Source: CAZKGE01 sp964541695 (GTDB lineage Bacteria > Bacillota > Clostridia > Christensenellales > CAG-138). Taken from it: 28,198 nt of DNA. Each line of letters opens with the position of its first letter. The first letter of the stretch is position 1. Where the stretch lies: assembly GCA_964541695.1 (NCBI GenBank), contig CAZIRB010000018.1, forward strand, positions 1 to 28,198, written 5' to 3'. The translations under genes and the position numbers were made by a program. The notes beneath the pieces are model-generated. The model was not told where the DNA came from. It saw only the letters and a program-made list of their open reading frames with translations, and did no database searches. Below are positions 13,203-19,869 of the stretch, one piece after another.

Positions 13203-13847
13203 ATGAATATTGTCGATTTGACGCACGTGATCCGGCCGGACATGCCGGTGTACCCGGGCACCGAGGGCCCGAAGCTTGCGCCGGCCAACACGGTCGAGCG
13301 CGACGGCTTCTGCGAGACGCTTCTGACGATGTATTCGCACACCGGCACGCACATGGATGCGCCCGCGCATCTGTTTATGGACCGGCCGACGCTCGATGCG
13401 TTCCCCGCGTCGGCGTTTTGCGGCACGGCGCTGACCATCGACTGCAGCAAGCTGACGGGCGGCGCGCGCATCACGATGGACCGCATCCGGCCGCGGCTTG
13501 CCGAGGCAGAACAAGCGGACTTTCTGCTTTTCTTTACGGGCTGGTCGCGCCACTGGGGCCGGGACGCGTATTTTGACGGGTTTCCCGTGATGTCGCGCGA
13601 GGTCGCGGAGTTTTTGATCCAAACGAAGAAAAAGGGCGTGGGGCTGGACGCCATCAGCGTCGACGCGGTGGGGGACGCGGCCCTGCCGATCCATAAGCTT
13701 TTGCTCAAGAACGCCGATATCGTGATCGTCGAGAACCTCGTCAATCTCGAGCAGACGCTCGGCGCGCCGTTTACGTTTTTCTCGCTGCCGCTGAAGTACG
13801 CAAACGCGGACGGCGCGCCCGCGCGCGCAATCGCGCTGCTCGCGTGA
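13203..13847 (+). CDS. Cyclase-family (kynurenine formamidase-like) metal-dependent hydrolase
   Basis: A 214-residue protein of the PF04199 cyclase fold. The metal-binding signature HTGTHMDAPAH spans H46, H50, D52 and H56, as in the HxGTHxDxPxH motif of bacterial KynB-type formamidases. The N-terminus IVDLTHVIRPDMPVYPG is also typical. The family hydrolyses amides or esters such as N-formylkynurenine, but most clostridial members are unassigned and no tryptophan-degradation gene is nearby. The start at ATG 13203 matches family N-termini even though it has no ribosome binding site. It is convergent with the aminomutase gene; each has its own terminator in the 183-base gap. Confidence 0.87.
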   Translation: MNIVDLTHVIRPDMPVYPGTEGPKLAPANTVERDGFCETLLTMYSHTGTHMDAPAHLFMDRPTLDAFPASAFCGTALTIDCSKLTGGARITMDRIRPRLAEAEQADFLLFFTGWSRHWGRDAYFDGFPVMSREVAEFLIQTKKKGVGLDAISVDAVGDAALPIHKLLLKNADIVIVENLVNLEQTLGAPFTFFSLPLKYANADGAPARAIALLA

Positions 13848-13855
13848 GGGCGGGA

Positions 13856-13904
13856 TAAAAAAAGGGTTCGACTCCTCCATGCTGCAGCAAAGCGGAGCCG
13901 AACC
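13856..13904 (-). terminator. Intrinsic terminator of the lysine aminomutase gene
   Basis: On the minus strand GGTTCGGCTCC (13904-13894) pairs with GGAGTCGAACC (13875-13865), one mismatch, followed by CTTTTTTTAT. It is the only clear T-tailed hairpin after the aminomutase stop. Confidence 0.75.
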
Positions 13905-13922
13905 GGCAAGTCGATGGTATTC

Positions 13923-13952
13923 GGAGGCCCGGCGCGGCCTCCAATTTTATTT
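13923..13952 (+). terminator. Intrinsic terminator of the cyclase-family gene
   Basis: GGAGGCC (13923-13929) pairs with GGCCTCC (13936-13942) around CGGCGC, followed by AATTTTATTT. Confidence 0.75.
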
Positions 13953-14030
13953 GATTTTGCACCCGACCAGGACGGAACCCGCCCGTACGCAAATCGGCGC
14001 AAGCGCGTCCCGTGACGCCATTTCTTTGTC

Positions 14031-15281
14031 CTACGCTTGACGGCCGCGCGCCTTGCGCGCGAGGTCAGCCGGCTCGATGCAGACGGCGTCGCCCTCCTCG
14101 AGCGCGGAGACGCCGATGGCGTGCGCGGTGTGGCGGCGGCAATCCTCGCAGCGGCAGTTGCTCTCGTAGTGCCGCGGCTCGGTGTAGGTCGTGATCACAC
14201 CCTCGAAGTTGCGCAGCACCACCTTGCCCGGGGACTGCGAGATGACGTAGTTCGGCATGACGGGCATCTTGCCGCCGCCGCCCGGCGCGTCGACGACGAA
14301 CGTCGGCACCGCCAGGCCCGACGTATGGCCGCGCAGCCCCTCGATGATCTCGATGCCTTTGGCGACCGGGGTCCGAAAATGCGAGAGCCCCTTGCTCAGG
14401 TCGCACTGGTAGATATAGTACGGCCGCACGCGGATGGTGAGCAGCTGCCGCACGAGCCGCGTCATCACGTGCACGCAGTCGTTCACGCCGGCCAATAGCA
14501 CGCTCTGGTTGCCGAGCGGGATGCCCGCGTCGGCGAGCAGCGCGCAGGCGCGCGCGCTCTCGGCGGTGATCTCGTTCGGATGGTTGAAGTGCGTGTTGAC
14601 GTAGAGCGGCTGGTAGCGCCGCAGCATTTCGGCAAGCTCCTTAGTAATGCGCTGCGGCATCACCACGGGCATGCGCGTGCCGATGCGGATGATCTCGACG
14701 TGTTCGATGGCGCGCAGCTTTTGCAGCACGCGCTCGAGCTTTTCGTCGGACAGCGTGAGCGGGTCGCCGCCGGACACGAGCACGTCGCGCACCTCCCCGT
14801 GCGCGCGGATGTAGTCCAGGCAGCGCTCGAGCGCCTCCTCCGGCAGCGGCCGGTCCGTATGCCCCGCAAACCGCCTGCGCGTGCAGTGGCGGCAGTACAT
14901 CGAGCACTGGTCGGTCACGAGCAGCAGCACGCGGTCCGGATACCGGTGTGTCAGGCCCGGCACGGGCGAGTCGACCTCCTCGTGCAGCGGGTCGAGCTGG
15001 TCCTCCGGGTACGTGACCAGCTCGCCGGCCGACGGGACCGCCTGACGGCGGATAGGGTCGAACGGATCGGACGGGTCGATCAAAGACAGATAATACGGCG
15101 TGATCGCCATGCGCAGCGACTGCAGGCAGGCGCGGATGCTGTCCATCTCCTCGGCTGACAGAGAGAGGACGCATCGAAGCCGGTCGAGCGACTCGACGCG
15201 GTGCGCAAGCTGCCATCTCCAGTCGTTCCATTGTTCGTCCGGCACGTCCGCAAACAGCCCGAACGCTCTGCTCTGCTTCAT
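14031..15281 (-). CDS. kamA: Lysine 2,3-aminomutase (PLP- and SAM-dependent radical enzyme)
   Basis: A 416-residue radical SAM enzyme, the family's usual length, converting L-lysine to L-beta-lysine. The cluster motif is C126-xxx-C130-xx-C133 (CSMYCRHCTRR). PLP is held by K338 in DAPGGGGKMPVMPNY. The substrate-specificity residues known from the Clostridium subterminale enzyme (D293, D330) have equivalents D294 (QCDLS) and D331 (VVDAP), which favours lysine over glutamate, whose aminomutase differs at both places. The C-terminal CRCEDC segment is cysteine-rich. No ablB acetyltransferase or kamDE gene is in the window, so osmolyte (N-acetyl-beta-lysine) and lysine-fermentation roles both stay open. 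ATG 15279-15281 has only a weak GGAAAG upstream. The gene has a consensus promoter and a long structured leader. Confidence 0.92.
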   Translation of the reverse strand: MKQSRAFGLFADVPDEQWNDWRWQLAHRVESLDRLRCVLSLSAEEMDSIRACLQSLRMAITPYYLSLIDPSDPFDPIRRQAVPSAGELVTYPEDQLDPLHEEVDSPVPGLTHRYPDRVLLLVTDQCSMYCRHCTRRRFAGHTDRPLPEEALERCLDYIRAHGEVRDVLVSGGDPLTLSDEKLERVLQKLRAIEHVEIIRIGTRMPVVMPQRITKELAEMLRRYQPLYVNTHFNHPNEITAESARACALLADAGIPLGNQSVLLAGVNDCVHVMTRLVRQLLTIRVRPYYIYQCDLSKGLSHFRTPVAKGIEIIEGLRGHTSGLAVPTFVVDAPGGGGKMPVMPNYVISQSPGKVVLRNFEGVITTYTEPRHYESNCRCEDCRRHTAHAIGVSALEEGDAVCIEPADLARKARGRQA

Positions 15282-15475
15282 ATATATTGCTTTCCGGCCC
15301 GCGCGTTCAACCGCGCGGACACTAAAATAAAATTGCTAAGAAAAAAGCTGCCGACGGAACAGATTCCGACCGACGAGCCTCGCCGAGCCCGGGGATCACG
15401 CCTTCCGGGCGGCCGCCGCAGCGCTCTGCCGTCCGGCGGTGTTTAACAGTTTTTCCCGCGCCATATGGTTTTTTC
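15282..15475 (-). promoter_or_regulatory. Structured 5' leader of kamA, candidate attenuator of unknown class
   Basis: About 194 nt separate the predicted transcript start from the start codon. Read on the minus strand it holds a CCGCCG/CGGCGG hairpin (near 15441-15415) and a CCCGG/CCGGG pair. It then has an imperfect hairpin around CGGAA-tctg-TTCCG (15370-15357) followed by AGCTTTTTTC (T-run 15346-15341), which resembles a terminator. A perfect 7-bp hairpin CCGCGCG/CGCGCGG (15318-15299) stands 18 bases before the ATG. I could not match it to the lysine, SAM, glycine, cobalamin, TPP, FMN or T-box classes by their conserved sequences. An open frame across it on the minus strand lacks a ribosome binding site. 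Confidence 0.45.
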
Positions 15476-15481
15476 GCTTGC

Positions 15482-15510
15482 ATTATAGCGCGCGCGATGT
15501 GGGCTGTCAA
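15482..15510 (-). promoter_or_regulatory. Consensus SigA promoter of kamA
   Basis: On the minus strand TTGACA (15510-15505) and TATAAT (15487-15482) both match the consensus perfectly, with the optimal 17-base spacer. The predicted start is near 15475. It is by far the best promoter match in the window. Confidence 0.88.
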
Positions 15511-15608
15511 TTGCATAAAAATTAACGTCAAAAAGCGTGCGCGGACGGCGGTTTTTCGCCTCTTCGGCGGGCAAAAACGCAACAATTGGATGCTTTGGAT
15601 GGCTGTAC

Positions 15609-15638
15609 AACAACAAAAGGCGCTTATTTTTTGTTGTT
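15609..15638. repeat. Perfect AT-rich inverted repeat upstream of the opp promoter
   Basis: AACAACAAAA (15609-15618) and TTTTGTTGTT (15629-15638) form 10-bp arms around 10 bases, ending 25 bases before the -35 box of the importer operon. It could be an operator or an upstream element; it lies in the divergent gap between kamA and the importer. A second imperfect hairpin lies at 15548-15580. Nothing else is seen in 15511-15663. Confidence 0.5.
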
Positions 15639-15663
15639 TAACCAATTTCATAGGATTACCGGC

Positions 15664-15692
15664 TTGAAATCCATACGCGACTAATGTATAAT
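15664..15692 (+). promoter_or_regulatory. SigA promoter of the peptide-importer operon
   Basis: TTGAAA (15664-15669) and TATAAT (15687-15692) are 17 bases apart, with TG two bases before the -10 box. The predicted start is near 15699. Confidence 0.82.
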
Positions 15693-15698
15693 ACATCG

Positions 15699-15897
15699 TA
15701 ATCTAAATTTTAAGTAATCGTTCCTCTGTTCCCGCTGATGCAATCGGTAATACTGACGCTATGGGCATGCTGTGAATTTTGTCGCAACATAGCGGATGTG
15801 CGCGGGTCGGGGCCGGAGAAACAGCGGTACTTTGTTGCTGACGGTTGGCACTGAACATAGACTGTCGCTGCAAATACAAAAACGGGAGGTGTTTTGT
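15699..15897 (+). other. Long 5' leader of the importer operon
   Basis: About 200 nt lie between the predicted transcript start and the TTG start codon. I see no known riboswitch motif and no T-tailed hairpin. An in-frame extension of the first gene to ATG 15796 has no ribosome binding site and no family similarity, so I treat the stretch as untranslated. Confidence 0.4.
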
Positions 15898-16908
15898 TTG
15901 GGTGATTCCGCTCAGGAAATTCTGAAAGTGAAAGACTTGAGCACATCCTTCTTCCTCCGTGAAGGCGAAATAAAGGCCGTTGACGACGTTTCGTTTTCCG
16001 TGAAGAAGGGTGAGGTCTTGGCCTTGGTGGGCGAGAGCGGCAGCGGCAAGACCGTGGCCTGCTTTTCGTTGCTCCGGCTGATCCGTTGGCCTCCGGGAAA
16101 GATCGTTTCCGGCGAGGTTGTGCTGGACGGCCAGAACTTGTTCGACGTTCCCCAGAGGGAAATGCGGAAGATCCGCGGTTCCGGAATCGCGATGATCCTG
16201 CAGGAGCCGATGTCCTCGCTGAATCCGTCGCAGACGATCGGCAGGCAGATTCAGGAAGCGGTGGAGATCAACCAGGGGCTGCATGGCGAGGCCGCCAAGA
16301 AAAAGGCCATCGAAATGCTCAGCGTCGTGCGTATCCCCTCGCCTGAGAAACGGTATTACAACTTTCCTCACGAGCTGTCGGGTGGTATGAAACAGCGAAT
16401 TATGATCGCAATCGCGCTTTCTTGTCGCCCCAAGGTGCTCATCGCTGATGAGCCGACAAAGTCGCTGGACGTGACGATCCAGGCGCAGATTTTGCGGCTG
16501 ATGCAGCAGCTTCGCAGCGAGATCGACACGACGATCCTGTTCGTGACATCCGACCTCGGCATCGTGGCCGAGATGGCGGACCGGGTCGCGATCATGTACG
16601 CCGGCCAGGTCATCGAGACCTGCGACGTGTTCACGCTGTTTGAGAACCCCGCCCATCCATATACAAAGGGCATCATGGGCTCCATTCTGGCCATGAAGAG
16701 CGGCGGCAGACTCAACATCATTCCGGGCGATCCGCCGAACCCCCTGGCGCCGCCGTCGGGCTGCAAGTTCCATCCGCGCTGCGACTACTGCCAGGACATA
16801 TGCAAGGTGACCGCGCCGCTTTACACGGACCTTGCCGGCGACGGTTCCCACATGATCCGCTGCCACTTCCCGCTCGTGCAGAAGCCGGCGGCAGGAAAGG
16901 AGGAATAA
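15898..16908 (+). CDS. Oligopeptide/dipeptide ABC importer, ATPase subunit 1 (OppD/DppD type)
   Basis: A 336-residue ATPase. Walker A is GESGSGKT (45-52), the Q-loop is in ILQEP, the signature is LSGGM (160-164, intact), and Walker B is VLIADEP (D184, E185). The D-loop reads KSLDVT where TALDVT is usual. The switch region reads VTSDLG with Ser218 in place of the invariant His, which is unusual. The C-terminal oligopeptide-family domain is present (CKFHPRCDYC, then CK, then RCHF; four cysteines that may bind an Fe-S cluster in this family). The start is TTG 15898, set by GGGAGG at 15884-15889 with 8-base spacing. It is the first gene of the five-gene operon and pairs with the second ATPase at 18763-19767. 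Confidence 0.92.
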   Translation: MGDSAQEILKVKDLSTSFFLREGEIKAVDDVSFSVKKGEVLALVGESGSGKTVACFSLLRLIRWPPGKIVSGEVVLDGQNLFDVPQREMRKIRGSGIAMILQEPMSSLNPSQTIGRQIQEAVEINQGLHGEAAKKKAIEMLSVVRIPSPEKRYYNFPHELSGGMKQRIMIAIALSCRPKVLIADEPTKSLDVTIQAQILRLMQQLRSEIDTTILFVTSDLGIVAEMADRVAIMYAGQVIETCDVFTLFENPAHPYTKGIMGSILAMKSGGRLNIIPGDPPNPLAPPSGCKFHPRCDYCQDICKVTAPLYTDLAGDGSHMIRCHFPLVQKPAAGKEE

Positions 16909-16911
16909 GGT

Positions 16912-17835
16912 ATGGGAATGGGTAAATACATCCTCCAGCGGCTTGCCTTCACGATTCTCGTCGTGCTCGGCATTTCGATCCTGGTGTTTGTCATCACGCA
17001 CCTTGTCGGCAACCCCGTCGACAGCCTCCTGCCGCTGACCGCGTCGGATGAGCAGCGTGCGGCGACCGCGCATCAGCTCGGCCTTGACCGGCCGATCATT
17101 GAGCAGCTCGGCGAGTTCCTGAAGGAGGCGGTGACGCTTGACTTCGGCGATTCGTGGGTCCAGCGGCGGCCTTGCATGGAAGTCGTCATGGACTTTTTGC
17201 CGATCAGCATGCTGCTGATTCTGTGTTCGTCGGTTATATCCGTGCTCGTGGCAATCCCGCTCGGCATCATCGCGGCCTATCGGCGCGGCTCGATCATGGA
17301 CAGAATCCTGACGGTGTTTACGCTGTTCGGCATCTGTATGCCGCCGTTCTGGATCGGCCTGATGCTGATGTTCATCTTCGCCGTCCGGCTCGGGTGGTTC
17401 CCAACGTCGGGCATCGGCACGTGGAAGCACTTCGTGCTGCCGGCCGTGACGATCTCATTCCGCCCCATGGGCAACCTTGCGCAGATCGTGCGCTATGAGA
17501 TGACGCAGCAGCTCAACGAGTTGTACGCCATCACGGCGCGGTCCAAGGGTGTTTCGGAGTTTAACCTGCTCCGTAAACACGCGCTCCGCAACATCATGAC
17601 GTCCTCGATCACGATCATCGGCAACGACTACTGCAAACAGCTCGGCGGTCTTTCCGCCGCCGTCGAGGTCGTGTTCGGCTTCCCGGGCTTTGGCCATCTG
17701 ATCTCGGAGACAATCCAAGGCATGGACTATCCATTGCTGCAGGCAGAGGTGTTCTTTGTCGCCGTCATTGTGTGCCTGATCAACCTCTTGGTGGATATCC
17801 TGTACGCGGCCTGCGATCCGCGCATTCGGTATTAA
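16912..17835 (+). CDS. Oligopeptide/dipeptide ABC importer, permease 1 (OppB/DppB type)
   Basis: A 307-residue inner-membrane permease starting with one helix (about 10-30, followed by THLVGNPVDSLLP), an extracytoplasmic loop (about 40-100), then five further helices. The cytoplasmic EAA coupling loop that docks on the ATPases is visible around residues 203-228 (YAITARSKGVSEFNLLRKHA). The order of segments and length fit OppB/DppB. ATG 16912 follows the previous stop by three bases and has AGGAGG at 16897-16902 inside the end of that gene, so translation is probably coupled. Confidence 0.93.
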   Translation: MGMGKYILQRLAFTILVVLGISILVFVITHLVGNPVDSLLPLTASDEQRAATAHQLGLDRPIIEQLGEFLKEAVTLDFGDSWVQRRPCMEVVMDFLPISMLLILCSSVISVLVAIPLGIIAAYRRGSIMDRILTVFTLFGICMPPFWIGLMLMFIFAVRLGWFPTSGIGTWKHFVLPAVTISFRPMGNLAQIVRYEMTQQLNELYAITARSKGVSEFNLLRKHALRNIMTSSITIIGNDYCKQLGGLSAAVEVVFGFPGFGHLISETIQGMDYPLLQAEVFFVAVIVCLINLLVDILYAACDPRIRY

Positions 17836-17849
17836 GGAGGTGCTGAAAA

Positions 17850-18740
17850 ATGGCTAAGCAAAAGACAAAGCACAAGAACGTCGCCAAACGGAAGGTCACA
17901 CTTTGGGACCGCTTCCGGCACAATATCGCGGCTTTCGTGGCCACCATCGTGCTGGTGATCCTGTTTACGATGGTGTTCGGCGCCCCGCTGTTTACGAACT
18001 TCCAGGCGCACACCACGGACCTGTACGCGCGCCTTGCCGCGCCGGGCACGGCCGGCAAAATGGGCACCCATATCCTGGGCACCGACCAGCTCGGCCGCGA
18101 CGTGTTCGCGCGCATCCTCTACGGCGGCCGCGCGTCGCTGCGCGTGGGCTTCACGGTCACGATCATCGGCGCCGCCATCGGCATCATTCTGGGCATGTGC
18201 GCCGGTTACTTCGGCGGCTGGACGGACATGATTATCATGCGGCTCGTCGACATCTGGTCATCGGCGCCGACGCTGCTGATCGCGATGACGTTCGTTATGA
18301 TCATGGGACCCGGAGAGAAGAACCTGATTATAGCGCTGTCCATCGCGAGCTGGACGCTGTTCTGCCGAATGGCGCGCTCACAGGCGCTGGTGATGCGGTC
18401 CTCGGCCATGGTCGAGTCCGGCCAGGCCATCGGCGCGACGACGAACCGCATCCTGTTCCGGCACGTGATGCCGAACATTCTCTCGCCGCTCGTGACGACG
18501 TTCGTTATCGAGGTTGCGCACTTCATCAACGCGGAGGCGAACCTCTCCTTCCTCGGCTTCGGCGTTCAGCCGCCGGCTGCCTCCTGGGGTCTGATCATCG
18601 GCGAGGGCCGTAAGTATCTGACCCAGGCGCCGTGGATCGTACTGTATCCGGGCCTCGTAATCGGCATCACGGTTCTCTGCCTGAACCTCGTCGGCGACTG
18701 GATCCGCGATGAGTTCGACCCGCTGGCGATCAAGTATTAA
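17850..18740 (+). CDS. Oligopeptide/dipeptide ABC importer, permease 2 (OppC/DppC type)
   Basis: A 296-residue permease with a basic N-terminal tail (KQKTKHKNVAKRK), TM1 at about 27-48 and five more helices. The OppC hallmark LGTDQLGRDVFARILYGGR follows the first periplasmic loop, and the EAA loop lies near residues 185-210 (VESGQAIGATTNRILFRHV). It forms the heterodimeric channel with the OppB-type subunit. ATG 17850 is preceded by AAGGAGGT with 8-base spacing and lies 14 bases after the previous stop. Confidence 0.93.
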   Translation: MAKQKTKHKNVAKRKVTLWDRFRHNIAAFVATIVLVILFTMVFGAPLFTNFQAHTTDLYARLAAPGTAGKMGTHILGTDQLGRDVFARILYGGRASLRVGFTVTIIGAAIGIILGMCAGYFGGWTDMIIMRLVDIWSSAPTLLIAMTFVMIMGPGEKNLIIALSIASWTLFCRMARSQALVMRSSAMVESGQAIGATTNRILFRHVMPNILSPLVTTFVIEVAHFINAEANLSFLGFGVQPPAASWGLIIGEGRKYLTQAPWIVLYPGLVIGITVLCLNLVGDWIRDEFDPLAIKY

Positions 18741-18762
18741 AGGAAAGGAGGCAGGCATTCAA

Positions 18763-19767
18763 ATGGACGAAAAAAACAAGACCCCGCTGGTATCCATTCG
18801 GAACGTCAAAAAGTACTTTCCGATTGGCGGCGGCCTCCTGAAAAAGGCGAAGTCCCACGTGCACGCCGTTGACGACGTCACGCTGGACATCTACCAGGAA
18901 CAGACGCTCGGCGTCGTCGGCGAATCCGGCTGCGGCAAAACCACGCTGGGCCGCCTCGCTCTCAAGCTCCTGCCGAGAACCGCCGGCAGCATCTACTTCA
19001 AGGGGAAGGACATCTACGCGTTCAACTCCGAGGAGACGAAAAAGTTCCGGCAGCAGGCGCAGCTCATATTCCAGGACTCCTTCAGCTCGTTCGACCGGCG
19101 CAACACGATCTGCGAGATCGTCGGCGAACCGCTCATGGTCCACGGCATCGCCAAGGGCAAAGAGCTCGAGGACCGCGTCGCGGAGCTGCTGCGCACCGTC
19201 GGCCTCAAGCCCGACGTCATGGAGGAGTATCCGCACTCGCTGGCCGCCGGCCAGAAGCAGTGCATCGGTATCGCGCGCTCCATCGCGCTGCATCCGGACT
19301 TCATCGTGGCGGACGAGCCGATCTCCGCGCTGGACGTGTCCGTGCGCGCGATGGTGCTGAACCTGATGAAAGACCTGCAGGACAGCCAGCACCTCACCTA
19401 CATGTTCATTTCGCACGACATCCGCGTTGTGCGCTGGCTGACCTCGCACATCGCCGTGATGTACGTGGGCAAGCTGGTCGAGTACGCGGAGACCGAAGAG
19501 GTGTTCGCGCACAGGCTGCATCCCTACACCGAGGCGCTGCTCTGCGCCGTGCCGATCGAGGACCCGCGGCTGCGCCACATCAAGCGCGAGATCCTGCTCG
19601 GCGAGGTGCCGTCGCCGGTCGATCCGGCGCCCGGCTGCCGCTTTGCGCCGCGCTGCAAGCTGGCCAAGGAGCGCTGTTTTAAGGAAGATCCGCCGCTGCT
19701 CGAGAAGAGGCCCGGCCACTTTGTCGCGTGCTTCGAGGACTTCGAGGGCGATTCGGAGATCTCCTGA
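18763..19767 (+). CDS. Oligopeptide/dipeptide ABC importer, ATPase subunit 2 (OppF/DppF type)
   Basis: A 334-residue ATPase. Walker A is GESGCGKT (53-60), the Q-loop is in LIFQDSF, Walker B is IVADEP (D184, E185), the D-loop is SALDVS, and the switch histidine H218 is intact in ISHDIR. The signature, normally LSGGQRQR, reads LAAGQKQC (160-167): both the Ser and the first Gly are Ala. The C-terminal oligopeptide-family domain (CRFAPRCKLAKERC) is present. The start is ATG 18763, behind AAGGAGG at 18745-18751; a longer frame into the previous gene is not used. Together with the first ATPase, the defects fall on one composite ATP site (see findings). Confidence 0.92.
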   Translation: MDEKNKTPLVSIRNVKKYFPIGGGLLKKAKSHVHAVDDVTLDIYQEQTLGVVGESGCGKTTLGRLALKLLPRTAGSIYFKGKDIYAFNSEETKKFRQQAQLIFQDSFSSFDRRNTICEIVGEPLMVHGIAKGKELEDRVAELLRTVGLKPDVMEEYPHSLAAGQKQCIGIARSIALHPDFIVADEPISALDVSVRAMVLNLMKDLQDSQHLTYMFISHDIRVVRWLTSHIAVMYVGKLVEYAETEEVFAHRLHPYTEALLCAVPIEDPRLRHIKREILLGEVPSPVDPAPGCRFAPRCKLAKERCFKEDPPLLEKRPGHFVACFEDFEGDSEIS

Positions 19768-19802
19768 CGCAAGGGGAATCCGTCCCCGCCACAAAACGTG
19801 TT

Positions 19803-19823
19803 CAGCGGGCTTGTCACCCGTTG
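19803..19823 (+). other. Small hairpin before the binding-protein gene
   Basis: CAGCGGG (19803-19809) and CCCGTTG (19817-19823) can pair with one G-U. It sits in the 102-base gap before the binding-protein gene and might stabilise that part of the message. There is no T-run, so it is not a terminator. Confidence 0.3.
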
Positions 19824-19869
19824 AATATAGAGGAACATGGACCCGAAAAATTATTTAGGAGGGAAATGA

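Noticed and set aside
13864..13880. tRNA-like T-loop sequence GGTTCGACTCC
   Set aside because: No acceptor stem, anticodon arm or CCA context; the sequence is one arm of the aminomutase terminator.
15322..15696. Open frame of 124 codons on the minus strand upstream of kamA
   Set aside because: It spans the kamA promoter and leader, lacks a ribosome binding site and has no recognisable domain.
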